Below are positions 30,130 to 37,974 of a stretch of 39,371 nt of DNA, in pieces (position 1 is the first letter of the stretch; each line of letters opens with the position of its first letter). The notes below the pieces were generated by a model. It was not told the origin of the DNA. It searched no databases and worked only from the letters and a program-made list of their open reading frames with translations. The translations under genes and the position numbers were made by a program. The stretch lies in contig DATD01000011.1 of the NCBI GenBank assembly GCA_002504525.1, forward strand, positions 26,117 through 65,487, written 5' to 3'. This DNA is from Methanomassiliicoccus sp. UBA345 (GTDB lineage: Archaea > Thermoplasmatota > Thermoplasmata > Methanomassiliicoccales > Methanomassiliicoccaceae).

Positions 30130-30573
30130 ATGAAGTTCTCCGAAGCCCGCCCCGGCCGCGTGTTCGTCCTCCGACTGGAGCAGGGCGAGGTGCTGCACGA
30201 GGTGCTGGAAAGCTTCGCCTCGGAGCATGGCATAAGATGCGCGGCCGTCATCATGGTCGGAGCAGCCGACGGCGGCAGCAGGCTGACCGCCGGCCCCGAG
30301 GATGGCGACACTCGTCCGATCGTGCCCATAATCCATCAGCTGGCCGGGGTGCACGAGCTCACTGGCGTGGGGACCATCTTCCCCGACGGGGAGGGGCGCC
30401 CCTCCCTACACTCGCACGTGGCCGTGGGCCGCGACGGCGCCGCAGCGGCCGGATGCGCCCGCGCCGGCGTGGTGGTATGGACCATCCTGGAGGTCGTCAT
30501 GCTGGAGCTGGACGACTGCTCCGCGAGGCGGGTGAGGGACGCCAGCACCGGCTTCGACCTGCTGGACCCCTGA
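30130..30573 (+). CDS. PPC/DUF296-domain protein
   Basis: 147 residues forming a single PPC (DUF296) domain, a trimeric fold found alone in prokaryotes and with AT-hooks in plants. Visible segments include GRVFVLRLEQGEVLHEVLE, then a Gly-rich turn and a LHSHVAVGRDG metal-ligand-like motif with two His. The start is the ATG at 30130 with AGGTG five bases ahead. It is probably in the malic enzyme transcript. The function is unknown; DNA binding and small-molecule binding have both been suggested for the family. Confidence 0.85.
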   Translation: MKFSEARPGRVFVLRLEQGEVLHEVLESFASEHGIRCAAVIMVGAADGGSRLTAGPEDGDTRPIVPIIHQLAGVHELTGVGTIFPDGEGRPSLHSHVAVGRDGAAAAGCARAGVVVWTILEVVMLELDDCSARRVRDASTGFDLLDP

Positions 30574-30585
30574 GGGCGATGGTCC

Positions 30586-30603
30586 GGAATTAATATTATT
30601 AGC
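30586..30603 (+). promoter_or_regulatory. TATA box for the acetolactate decarboxylase gene
   Basis: GGAATTAATATTATTAGC is centred about 26 bases before the ATG at 30619, pointing to a separate and leaderless transcript. Confidence 0.5.
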
Positions 30604-30618
30604 TGCAATATCAACATC

Positions 30619-31338
30619 ATGAACCGCACCCTCGTCCTAGGCGTGGCCGCCATGGTGGTCGTGGCCGGCATCGCCGGCACCTTCCTTATGCTCCCCTCCC
30701 CCGACCGGGAGCGGCTGTACCAGTTCTCCACTCTCGACGCCATCGTCGGCGGCGACTATTCGAGGATGGGAACGGCGGGGGAGCTGCTTCAAGGCGGCGA
30801 CCTGGGAGTCGGCACCTTCGAGCACCTCGACGGCGAGATGATCGTCATCAACGGCCGCTGCTTCCAGGCCGCGGCGGACGGAACGGTCAGGGAGGTCGAC
30901 GCCGGCTTTCCGGTCTCCTTCGCCCAGGTGACCTTCTTCGACGTCGACGGCACCGTCGGCCTAGACGGCCGTCTGTCCACCGCGGAGGTGGAGTCGCTGC
31001 TGCTCGACGCCTTTCCCTCCGAGGACGCTTTCTTCATGGTCCGGCTGCACGGCACCTTCGACAACATGACCGTGCGCAGCGTGCCTGCGCAGGAGGAGCC
31101 GTATCCGGTCCTGGCCGATGCCCTGGAGGGCCAGAGGACGTACGGCTATGCCGATATCAGCGGCACCCTGGTGGGGCTGTGGTCCCCGGCGTTCGCGGCG
31201 GGCCTGAGCTCGGCTGGTTTTCATTTCCACTTCATCAGCGACGACCTCGCCAAGGGCGGCCACGTCCTGGCCTTCTCCCTGAGCGACCTGACGGCGGAAT
31301 GGGACCAGACCTCTCGGTACGCTATCGAGATGGGTTAA
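30619..31338 (+). CDS. Alpha-acetolactate decarboxylase, membrane-anchored or secreted
   Basis: Converts acetolactate to acetoin. 239 residues: an N-terminal hydrophobic helix (VLGVAAMVVVAGIAGTFLM) acts as a signal or membrane anchor, followed by the decarboxylase domain: YQFSTLDAIVGGDYSRMG, GTFEHLDGEMIVINGRCFQ, and the zinc motif GFHFHFISDDLAKGGHVL with three His. Family length beyond the anchor is normal. A catalytic domain outside the membrane is known in some bacteria but is unusual in an archaeon, so horizontal gain is possible, although base composition matches the neighbours. No acetolactate synthase lies nearby. Confidence 0.9.
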   Translation: MNRTLVLGVAAMVVVAGIAGTFLMLPSPDRERLYQFSTLDAIVGGDYSRMGTAGELLQGGDLGVGTFEHLDGEMIVINGRCFQAAADGTVREVDAGFPVSFAQVTFFDVDGTVGLDGRLSTAEVESLLLDAFPSEDAFFMVRLHGTFDNMTVRSVPAQEEPYPVLADALEGQRTYGYADISGTLVGLWSPAFAAGLSSAGFHFHFISDDLAKGGHVLAFSLSDLTAEWDQTSRYAIEMG

Positions 31339-31360
31339 AAAGAAAGGGCGCGGGGCGCCC
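31336..31360 (-). terminator. Hairpin plus T-tract terminator of the EF-1beta unit
   Basis: On the minus strand GGGCG pairs with CGCCC around a five-base loop, followed by TTTCTTTTTAA. This lies just after the EF-1beta stop, and the hairpin may also serve the convergent decarboxylase gene. Confidence 0.65.
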
Positions 31361-31371
31361 GAAAACCCTTC

Positions 31372-31638
31372 TTACACCAGGGTTATGGTGACGACGTCCA
31401 CGCCCTGTACGTGAGGCACCGAGCGGAGGGACTCCTCGAACTTGTCTATGAGCCCCTCGATGTCGTTCATGATGCCGGTGACCTCGATGATCTTGAGGCC
31501 GAAGGCGAAGGGCTTCACGTTCATGGTGGCCACTTCGACGCCGGCAGGGACGCTCTTGGGTATCTGTGCCATGACCTCTTCCACGGGAATCTCAGGACTC
31601 TCCGGGATGACGTTGTAAACGGCGGCTACCTTTCCCAT
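31372..31638 (-). CDS. ef1b: Translation elongation factor 1-beta
   Basis: Nucleotide exchange factor for EF-1alpha. 88 residues, standard archaeal size: MGKVAAVYNVIPESPEI, KPFAFGLKIIEVTGIMND and a C-terminal VQGVDVVTITLV. The start ATG 31638 has AAGGTG seven bases ahead; the open frame upstream reads through the Zn-ribbon gene and is ignored. It lies 10 bases after the Zn-ribbon gene, a common archaeal pairing. Confidence 0.95.
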   Translation of the reverse strand: MGKVAAVYNVIPESPEIPVEEVMAQIPKSVPAGVEVATMNVKPFAFGLKIIEVTGIMNDIEGLIDKFEESLRSVPHVQGVDVVTITLV

Positions 31639-31648
31639 GGGGGCACCT

Positions 31649-31819
31649 TCACGGTCCAGAGAACTCGCACTTGGTGCAGGTGTAGGTAATGCCCTGATCG
31701 CGGCAATTGTGGCAACGGCCGATCTCTTCCTCTCCGCAGTTGGGGCACTTGAAGAACGCCATTCCGTCTCCCTTTCCCAACCGGACGCCGCATGAGCTGC
31801 AGACCTTTTCATATTCCAT
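31649..31819 (-). CDS. Small Zn-ribbon protein (DUF1610-like), translation-associated
   Basis: A 56-residue protein with four Cys pairs: VCSSCGVRLG, KCPNCGEEE, RCHNCRDQG and YTCTKCEFSGP, enough to bind two zinc ions. This matches the archaeal Zn-ribbon family that is regularly encoded just upstream of EF-1beta and is thought to bind RNA and act in translation. The ATG at 31819 is the first codon, and a TATA-like element lies about 38 bases upstream. Confidence 0.88.
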   Translation of the reverse strand: MEYEKVCSSCGVRLGKGDGMAFFKCPNCGEEEIGRCHNCRDQGITYTCTKCEFSGP

Positions 31820-31850
31820 GATGATCACCGATGTAGGGCGATGAGTTTTG

Positions 31851-31865
31851 TTTACGTATTTAATC
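31851..31865 (-). promoter_or_regulatory. TATA box for the Zn-ribbon/EF-1beta transcript
   Basis: The minus strand reads GGGATTAAATACGTA; it overlaps the last bases of corA. Initiation would fall near 31830. Confidence 0.45.
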
Positions 31866-32873
31866 CCTCTTCTCCTCGGAACTCAACCAACCCTTTCTGT
31901 AGAAATATAGCAGCATGGAGGCCGACACGAGGAACATGAGCATCAGCGCCAGAGGATAACCGAGGTCGTGCTCCAGCTCCGGCATGTGCTCGAAGTTCAT
32001 TCCGTAGATGGCGGCGATGAGGGTGAGAGGGGTGAACACCACCGAGAACACTGTCAGCACCTTCACGATCTGGTTCAGCTGCCTGCTGGTGTTGTTCTCA
32101 TACAGGTCGATCAGCTGCGGAACGATCTGATTGAGCGAGTCGACCTCGTGCAGCAGCAGGTCGAGGATGCTCAATAGCTCGGCGAAGTACATACGCTCCC
32201 CGGCGCGGACGACCGAGTTCTGCCGCTCCGACAGGGCGCCGGCCGCCTCCCGCAGCGGCCGCACCGCCTTCCACATGGACGCCACGCGGTCCCTCATGTG
32301 ACCGATCTCCGACAGCGCGCTGCGGCCGGAACGGTCCATGATGCTGTCCTCCAGTCGGCTGATGGCGTCCGATAGGTCCTCAACTCGATCGAAGAACTCC
32401 TCGGTGATGGAGCTCAGGATGGCGTACAGGAGGAACCCTGGACCGCTCCGGCGAAGCCTGGACCTCTCGTTCCCGAGCCGCTCGATGACCTCCTCGTAAT
32501 GATCATCCTCATCCTGTACGGATATGAGGTAATCAGGCCCGAGCAGGAAGTAGGCGGGGTGCTCCTCCATGTCCCCATCCATCTTTCGGGGGGTGGACCA
32601 GATGACAAAGACCGCGCTGCCCAGGTCCTCCACTCGGGCCCTTCCCCTGGAGAACTCCACCACCGAGGCGAGCTCGTAGGGGTCGACGCCGGCCCGGCCG
32701 CCGATGGTCTCGAGCAGCGTGTGGTCGGCCTTTCCGCTGATGCTTATCCATGCCACCTTCCGCCTGCCGATGGCGTTCATGGCCTCTTCGATGGCCACCT
32801 CGCTCTTGTCGAGCTCCTTGTCATCGTAGGAGAACAATCTAGCTGAACGCTCTGCCGGCGGAGCATCGCTCAT
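31860..32873 (-). CDS. corA: CorA-family magnesium/divalent cation transporter
   Basis: Pentameric Mg2+ (or Co2+/Ni2+) channel. About 337 residues: a soluble N-terminal alpha/beta domain, a long helical stalk (SLNQIVPQLIDLYENNTSRQ) and two C-terminal membrane helices. The first ends at the selectivity motif IYGMNFEHMPEL (GMN), and the second is YPLALMLMFLVSASMLLYF. A basic tail follows. The start is the ATG at 32873 (MSDAPPAERSARLF); upstream in-frame ATGs would add a non-conserved extension. It is divergent from the AlkD-like gene. Confidence 0.92.
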   Translation of the reverse strand: MSDAPPAERSARLFSYDDKELDKSEVAIEEAMNAIGRRKVAWISISGKADHTLLETIGGRAGVDPYELASVVEFSRGRARVEDLGSAVFVIWSTPRKMDGDMEEHPAYFLLGPDYLISVQDEDDHYEEVIERLGNERSRLRRSGPGFLLYAILSSITEEFFDRVEDLSDAISRLEDSIMDRSGRSALSEIGHMRDRVASMWKAVRPLREAAGALSERQNSVVRAGERMYFAELLSILDLLLHEVDSLNQIVPQLIDLYENNTSRQLNQIVKVLTVFSVVFTPLTLIAAIYGMNFEHMPELEHDLGYPLALMLMFLVSASMLLYFYRKGWLSSEEKRD

Positions 32874-32950
32874 CGCATTCACTTGGCAGCAGGGGATAGA
32901 CATAGATTGCTCGCCGACAGGCGGATATCGCCGTAACGGCATGGGGGGCC

Positions 32951-33679
32951 ATGGACCCGGTCATGGCAGGTGCGAGGGCCAGGGAGATCGTGGACGAGAT
33001 GAGGAGGATGTCCCGTCCCGAGGCGGTGGAAGGGGCGCGCCGATATGGGACGGCGGCGGAGCTGGGCGTCACGATCCCGGAGCTGAGGTCGCTCGCCAAA
33101 AAGGCGGGCCGGGACCACGAACTGTCCGTTGCGCTGTGGTCGACCGGCATACACGAGGCCCGTCTGCTCGCCACCATGGTCGGCGATCCCTCGATGGTCA
33201 CGGAGGAGCAGGCGGAGCGCTGGGTCCTTGATCTCCGCTCCTGGGACCTGTGCGACCAATGGTGCAACAACCTCCTCCGGCTGACGCCGCTGGCGTGGCC
33301 CAAGACGACCCAATGGGCGCTGAGGGAGGAGGAGATGGTCCGCCGGGCAGGGTACGTGCTCATGGCCGTCCTGGCCGTCCACGATCGCCAGGCGAGGGAC
33401 GCGGACTTCGAGGCGTTCATCCCTCTCATCGAGGCGGGCGCCTCCGACGAGCGGAAGCTGGTGCGTAAGGCGGTCAGCTGGGCCCTGCGGCAGATTGGGA
33501 AGAGGGACCCGGCACTCAATGCCGTGGCCATCGCCTCGGCCGAACGCCTGAGCGGGAGGAGCGACGCCGCCTCCCGGAGGCTGGCGTCCGAGGCGCTGAG
33601 GGAGTTGCGCTCCGAGGCAGTGGGATCGAGGATGCACCGCCTCTCCAAACATCACCCCGGCCGGCGCGATCGGACATGA
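32951..33679 (+). CDS. AlkD-like DNA alkylation repair protein
   Basis: HEAT-repeat DNA glycosylase that removes bulky or cationic alkylated bases. 242 residues of stacked helices: GTAAELGVTIPELRSLAKK, GIHEARLLATMVGDP, and the active-site segment LDLRSWDLCDQWCNNLL, whose Trp-Asp corresponds to the catalytic Asp region. A further HEAT-type repeat, DERKLVRKAVSWALRQIGK, follows. The basic C-terminal tail (SKHHPGRRDRT) may contact DNA. It is divergent from corA and ends about 160 bases before the tRNA gene. Confidence 0.87.
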   Translation: MDPVMAGARAREIVDEMRRMSRPEAVEGARRYGTAAELGVTIPELRSLAKKAGRDHELSVALWSTGIHEARLLATMVGDPSMVTEEQAERWVLDLRSWDLCDQWCNNLLRLTPLAWPKTTQWALREEEMVRRAGYVLMAVLAVHDRQARDADFEAFIPLIEAGASDERKLVRKAVSWALRQIGKRDPALNAVAIASAERLSGRSDAASRRLASEALRELRSEAVGSRMHRLSKHHPGRRDRT

Positions 33680-33700
33680 TGCAATACTAATATTGGACGT

Positions 33701-33722
33701 ATAGCGGACGAATAGCGGACGA
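33701..33722 (+). repeat. Two tandem 11-base repeats
   Basis: ATAGCGGACGA occurs twice back to back between the AlkD-like gene and the tRNA promoter. Two copies may be chance or a small regulator site. Confidence 0.4.
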
Positions 33723-33785
33723 TGCGGCGCCGCAGCGGCCGGGGAGGCCTCGGGTTCCGTAGCAAGGTTCGCCGGCACCGGGAAT

Positions 33786-33797
33786 CTTTATATATCT
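33786..33797 (+). promoter_or_regulatory. TATA box of the tRNA-Lys gene
   Basis: CTTTATATATCT is a strong archaeal TATA box. Initiation near 33817 would leave about 24 bases of 5' leader for RNase P to remove. Confidence 0.6.
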
Positions 33798-33861
33798 TGA
33801 GGCTTTACATGCTTTTCTGCAATGCCGGTTAGCTTGCCATGGGCTCGTAGCTCAGCTAGGT

Positions 33862-33894
33862 AGGACAGCGCTGCTCGCAGACCTGTCCCTAGAA
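33862..33894 (+). other. tRNA intron 1, in the D-loop (between positions 20 and 21)
   Basis: 33 bases. GGACAG (33863-33868) pairs with CTGTCC (33883-33888). The four-base central helix is CTAG (33856-33859) with CTAG (33889-33892), flanked by three-base bulges GTA (33860-33862) and AAA (33893-33895). Cutting after the second base of each bulge yields exactly the expected D-loop. The outer side has two extra unpaired bases before the D-stem, so the motif is relaxed. Boundaries could shift by one base without changing the product. Confidence 0.85.
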
Positions 33895-33933
33895 AGAGCA
33901 TCTGGCTTTTAACCAGGTGGTCCGGGGTTCGAA

Positions 33934-33964
33934 AAGGGTACGGCCTTCCCGTACTCTCCGAAAA
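33934..33964 (+). other. tRNA intron 2, in the T-loop (between positions 59 and 60)
   Basis: 31 bases. GGGTACGG (33936-33943) pairs with CCGTACTC (33949-33956, including one G-U). The central helix is TTCG (33928-33931) with CGAA (33959-33962), next to three-base bulges AAA (33932-33934) and AAT (33963-33965). Cutting after the second base of each bulge restores the standard TTCGAAT loop on a GGGG/CCCC stem. Because of the run of A, the boundary could shift by up to two bases. Confidence 0.85.
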
Positions 33965-34040
33965 TCCCCGCGAGCCCGCTCTGACATTTAAGGAGAAGGA
34001 CGAATGGAAGGCACGAAGGTCGGGAAGCCAACGGGGTGGT

Positions 34041-34053
34041 CTTTTATAACTTT
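34041..34053 (+). promoter_or_regulatory. TATA box for the rpoH-rpoB-rpoA1 operon
   Basis: CTTTTATAACTTT predicts initiation near 34072 and a leader of about 30 bases that includes the GAGGTGA ribosome-binding site before the GTG at 34101. Confidence 0.55.
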
Positions 34054-34100
34054 GGCACAGTGCGATGAGTGCCCAGCACAAGGTATCGAGGTGATTTGAG

Positions 34101-34370
34101 GTGGCCGAATCTGATTTCAACGTTTTAACGCACAATCTCGTCCCGGAGCATCATCTGATGTCCGAGGATGAGGTCCAGCAAAAGTTGTCCGAGTTGAGGA
34201 TAACCAAGGACCAACTGCCTAAGATCAGGAAGGGAGACGCCTGCATCAAGCTGCTGGAGAGGATCCACGGCCCGATAGCAGAGGGACGAATCATACGGAT
34301 CGTTCGCAAGAGCGCCACCGCCGAATCGTTCGAGGTCTACCGCCTGGTAGTAAAGGATGTAAAGGGGTGA
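34101..34370 (+). CDS. rpoH: RNA polymerase subunit H (Rpb5-like)
   Basis: Small assembly subunit of archaeal RNA polymerase. 89 residues, normal size: VLTHNLVPEHHLMSEDEV at the N-terminus, ITKDQLPKIRKGDA, and the conserved GRIIRIVRKSATAESFEVY at the C-terminus. The start is a GTG with GAGGTGA and GAG ahead. It leads the operon rpoH-rpoB-rpoA1, the usual archaeal order, with seven bases to rpoB. Confidence 0.95.
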   Translation: MAESDFNVLTHNLVPEHHLMSEDEVQQKLSELRITKDQLPKIRKGDACIKLLERIHGPIAEGRIIRIVRKSATAESFEVYRLVVKDVKG

Positions 34371-34377
34371 AGCACGC

Positions 34378-37300
34378 ATGCGCGATCTGATAGACCTATA
34401 TTTCAAGGAGAGCAGCATCGTAAACCATCACATTTCCAGCTACAACGATTTCCTCTCCACACTGGACAACCCCAACAGCCGGATGCAGAAGATCGTGGAC
34501 AACCTCCGCGTCACTGCTGACGACGCTGAGAGGGGCATCATCAGCCTGGACCCCGACCGCACCGACGGGCGCATAATCAAGATCCGCGTCGGCCGCCGGA
34601 GGGATGAGAAGACGGGCATGATCGACCCCCAGGCCCGCCCCACCATCCGCATCGGGACCCCCATGGTCCGGGAGGCCAACGGGGCCACTCACAACCTGAC
34701 GCCGATGGAGGCGAGGCTTAGGAACATCAACTACATGGCCCCCATCGAGCTGGACTTCACCATCATAGAGGACGGCATCGAGAAGGAGCCGGAGAAGGTC
34801 CACCTGGGAGACCTTCCGATCATGCTCCGCTCCAAGCGCTGCAACCTCCACCGGGAGAACATGGAGGAGGAGCGTGAGCTGTCCGATGAGGAGTACCGCA
34901 GGAAGCTCATGGAAGCTGCGGAGGACCCCGCCGACCCCGGCGGATACTTCATCATCGGCGGGACCGAGAGGGTGCTCATCACCCTGGAGGACCTCGCCCC
35001 CAACCGGGTCATGGTCGAGTTCAACGAGCGCTACGGCACCCAGCTCGAAGTGGCCAAGGTATTCTCGCAGAGGGAGGGCTACCGCGCCCTCACCCTGGTG
35101 GAGAAGAAGAAGGACGGCATCCTCATGGTCACCGTCCCCGCCGCCTCCGGTCAGATCCCCCTGGTGGCCCTGATGAAGGCGCTGGACATGGAGAACGACA
35201 AGGACATCTACGACGCCATCGTGAGCGTTCCGGAGATGGCCAACATCGTGTACGCCAACATCGAGGAGTGTCACGACAAGAAGCTGTACCCTCCAAACGG
35301 CATATTCACCACCGAAGATGCCATCACCTTCCTGGAGCGCAAGTTCGCCACCGGACAGGCCAAGGAGTACCGGGAGAAGAAGGTCGAGTCGATCATCGAC
35401 CGCTCGCTGCTGCCCCACCTGGGCGACACCAAGGAGGACCGCATCAAGAAGGCCCACTTCCTGGGCAGGATCGCCCGCTACGTCCTCGAGCTCAGCATCG
35501 GGATGAGGAAGGAGGATGACAAGGACCACTACGCCAACAAGCGCCTCAAGCTGTCCGGCGACCTCATGGAGGACCTGTTCAGGGTGGCCTTCACCAACCT
35601 CATGAAGGACCTCAAGTACCAGCTGGAGAGGAGCTTCGCCCGGAAGAAGGACCTGCGCATCAGCTCCGCCATCCGGCCCGACCTGCTCACCCACCGCCTG
35701 CTGCACGCGCTCGCCACCGGCAATTGGGTGGGAGGGCGCGCCGGCGTCTCCCAGCTGCTGGACCGCACCTCCAACATGAGCACGCTGTCCCATCTGAGGA
35801 GGATCACCTCCTCGCTGACGAGGTCCCAGCCCCACTTCGAGGCCCGTGACCTGCACCCCACGCAGTGGGGCCGCCTGTGCCCCAACGAGACCCCCGAGGG
35901 TCAGAACTGCGGGCTGGTGAAGAATGCCGCGCTCATCATCGACGTGTCGGAAGGCTTCCGCGAGGAGGATGTCCACTGGATCCTCCGCGACCGCGGCGTC
36001 ACCGAGGTCAGGGCGGACGACGTCCGCAGCGGCGCCAAGGTGTACGTCAACGGGGACCTGGTCGGCCAGATCGACAGCCCCAAGGTGCTGGTGTCGGAGA
36101 TCCGCGCCGGACGCCGCCAGGGGCTGCTGTCCACCGAGATCAATATCCGCTACGATGACGAGATGAACGAGGTCATCATCAACTGCGACGAGGGCCGTCT
36201 TCGCCGCCCACTCCTCATCGTCCAGGAGGGACGGACCATCCTCACGCGCAAGCACATTGAGGAGGTCAGGGAGGGAAAGATCCACTGGTCCGACCTCCTT
36301 CGCGATGGCGCCATGGAGTGGATCGACGCGGAAGAGGAGGAGGACGCCTACATCCTGGTCGACCCCTATGAGCCCCCAGAGCGGTGCACGCACTGCAACA
36401 GGGCGCTGTCCCCCACCGATGTGGACTGGATGAACCCCGGCGCCGAGGCGACCGATGCGGTGCTGCAGTGCAAGCACTGCGGCGGCGAGATGAGCGCTCC
36501 GCTGCTAATCACTCCTGAGCACACTCACCTGGAGGTCGATTCCATGTGCATACTGGGCGTGGCCGCCGCCATGGTGCCGTACCCGGAGCACGACTCGTCC
36601 CCGCGTGTGACGATGGGCTCCGGCATGGCCAAGCAGTCCCTCGGCCTCAGCTGCACCAACTACCGCAAGCGGCCGGACACCCGCGGCCACATCCTGCACT
36701 ATCCCCAGAAGCCCATGGTGCAGACCAAGCCCATGGACTTCATCTCCTTCAACGACAGGCCGGCCGGCCAGAACTTCGTGGTCGCCGTGCTGTCGTACCA
36801 CGGGTACAACATGGAGGACGCCCTCGTGATGAACAAGGCGTCGGTGGAGCGCGGCCTGGGCCGGTCCACCTTCCTCCGGACGTACCGGGCGGAGGAGCGC
36901 CGCTACCCCGGCGGACAGGAGGACCACTTCGAGATCCCCTCCCCGGACGTCAGGGGCGCCCGCGCCGACCTGTCCTATGCCAACCTGGGCGAGGACGGCC
37001 TGATTTCCCCGGAGACCTGGGTGGTCGGCGGCGACGTGCTGGTCGGCAAGACCTCCCCGCCGAGGTTCCTGGAGGAGGAGACCGACTTCCTCACTCCGCA
37101 GAAGAGGAGGGAGACGTCCGTCACCATCCGCCCCGGCGAGAGCGGATATGTCGACTCGGTCATGCTGACCGAGTCGGAGAACGGCTCCCGCATGGTCAAG
37201 GTCAAGGTGCGTGACGAGAGAGTGCCGGAGCTGGGAGATAAGTTCGCATCCAGGCACGGACAGAAGGGCGTCATCGGGGTGCTCGTGCCCCAGGAGGACA

Positions 37301-37974
37301 TGCCCTTCACCGTCGACGGCGTCACTCCCGACCTGGTCATCAACCCCCATGCCATCCCTTCCCGTATGACCATCGCCCACGTGCTGGAGATGATAGGCGG
37401 CAAGGTCGGCGCCATGGAAGCGAGGGCCGTCGACGGGACGTCCTTCTCCGGCGAGAGGGAAGAAGCGCTCCGCGAGTCCCTGGTGGAGAACGGCTTCCGC
37501 CACACCGGGAAGGAGGTCATGTACGACGGAAGGTCCGGCAAGAAGCTCGAGGCCAACGTCTTCACCGGCGTGATCTACTATCAGAAACTGCACCACATGG
37601 TGGCGGGGAAGATGCACGTGCGTTCCCGCGGACCGGTGCAGATACTTACCAGGCAGCCGACCGAGGGCCGTTCCAGACAGGGCGGGCTGAGGTTCGGTGA
37701 GATGGAGAGGGACTGCCTGATTGGCCACGGGGCGGCCATGGTCATCAAGGACCGGCTGCTCGACGAGTCCGACGGCACCTACCTGTACGTATGCGGACAG
37801 GCCAACTGCGGGCACATCGCCATGATGGACCGCAGGGGGGCGATCCGGTGCACGGTGTGCGGAAACAACACCAACGTGCACATGGTCCAGACCTCGTATG
37901 CGTTCAAACTGCTTCTGGACGAGCTGCTCTCACTTGGAGTCGTCATGCGTCTTCAGCTGGAGGACCTAAGATGA
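34378..37974 (+). CDS. rpoB: RNA polymerase subunit B (undivided)
   Basis: Second-largest RNA polymerase subunit, 1198 residues in one chain. Early motifs include NPNSRMQKIVDNLRV and GGYFIIGGTERVLI; then HPTQWGRLCPNETPEGQNCG (fork/active-site region), YHGYNMEDALVMNK and the bridge-proximal SRHGQKGVIGVL. A Cys-rich insert (CTHCNRAL, LQCKHCGG) and the C-terminal zinc site CGQANCGHIAMM / IRCTVCGNNTN are present. Most classical methanogens encode this subunit as separate B'' and B' genes, so the undivided form is informative about the lineage. The TGA stop overlaps the rpoA1 ATG. Confidence 0.97.
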   Translation: MRDLIDLYFKESSIVNHHISSYNDFLSTLDNPNSRMQKIVDNLRVTADDAERGIISLDPDRTDGRIIKIRVGRRRDEKTGMIDPQARPTIRIGTPMVREANGATHNLTPMEARLRNINYMAPIELDFTIIEDGIEKEPEKVHLGDLPIMLRSKRCNLHRENMEEERELSDEEYRRKLMEAAEDPADPGGYFIIGGTERVLITLEDLAPNRVMVEFNERYGTQLEVAKVFSQREGYRALTLVEKKKDGILMVTVPAASGQIPLVALMKALDMENDKDIYDAIVSVPEMANIVYANIEECHDKKLYPPNGIFTTEDAITFLERKFATGQAKEYREKKVESIIDRSLLPHLGDTKEDRIKKAHFLGRIARYVLELSIGMRKEDDKDHYANKRLKLSGDLMEDLFRVAFTNLMKDLKYQLERSFARKKDLRISSAIRPDLLTHRLLHALATGNWVGGRAGVSQLLDRTSNMSTLSHLRRITSSLTRSQPHFEARDLHPTQWGRLCPNETPEGQNCGLVKNAALIIDVSEGFREEDVHWILRDRGVTEVRADDVRSGAKVYVNGDLVGQIDSPKVLVSEIRAGRRQGLLSTEINIRYDDEMNEVIINCDEGRLRRPLLIVQEGRTILTRKHIEEVREGKIHWSDLLRDGAMEWIDAEEEEDAYILVDPYEPPERCTHCNRALSPTDVDWMNPGAEATDAVLQCKHCGGEMSAPLLITPEHTHLEVDSMCILGVAAAMVPYPEHDSSPRVTMGSGMAKQSLGLSCTNYRKRPDTRGHILHYPQKPMVQTKPMDFISFNDRPAGQNFVVAVLSYHGYNMEDALVMNKASVERGLGRSTFLRTYRAEERRYPGGQEDHFEIPSPDVRGARADLSYANLGEDGLISPETWVVGGDVLVGKTSPPRFLEEETDFLTPQKRRETSVTIRPGESGYVDSVMLTESENGSRMVKVKVRDERVPELGDKFASRHGQKGVIGVLVPQEDMPFTVDGVTPDLVINPHAIPSRMTIAHVLEMIGGKVGAMEARAVDGTSFSGEREEALRESLVENGFRHTGKEVMYDGRSGKKLEANVFTGVIYYQKLHHMVAGKMHVRSRGPVQILTRQPTEGRSRQGGLRFGEMERDCLIGHGAAMVIKDRLLDESDGTYLYVCGQANCGHIAMMDRRGAIRCTVCGNNTNVHMVQTSYAFKLLLDELLSLGVVMRLQLEDLR

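Larger units (their letters stand above)
33841..33978 (+). tRNA. tRNA-Lys(UUU) interrupted by two non-canonical introns
   Basis: A full cloverleaf forms once two segments are removed. The acceptor stem is GGGCTCG with CGAGCCC (33971-33977), discriminator G at 33978, and CCA not encoded. The D-stem is GCTC (33850-33853) with GAGC (33896-33899). The anticodon stem is 33901-33905 with 33913-33917 and loop CTTTTAA, anticodon TTT at 33908-33910. The T-stem is CGGGG (33923-33927) with CCCCG (33966-33970). The common site after position 37 is uninterrupted. Instead, 33 bases split the D-loop and 31 bases split the T-loop. The mature tRNA would be 74 bases. The gene spans 138 bases, which would defeat simple tRNA finders. 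Confidence 0.93.

Noticed and set aside
33863..33895. A selenocysteine or other long-arm tRNA, or a second overlapping tRNA
   Set aside because: The insert lies in the D-loop, not the variable arm, and the anticodon arm is a plain Lys(UUU).
33841..33978. A broken tRNA pseudogene
   Set aside because: Every stem is perfectly paired after intron removal, and both inserts have intron folds, so decay is unlikely.
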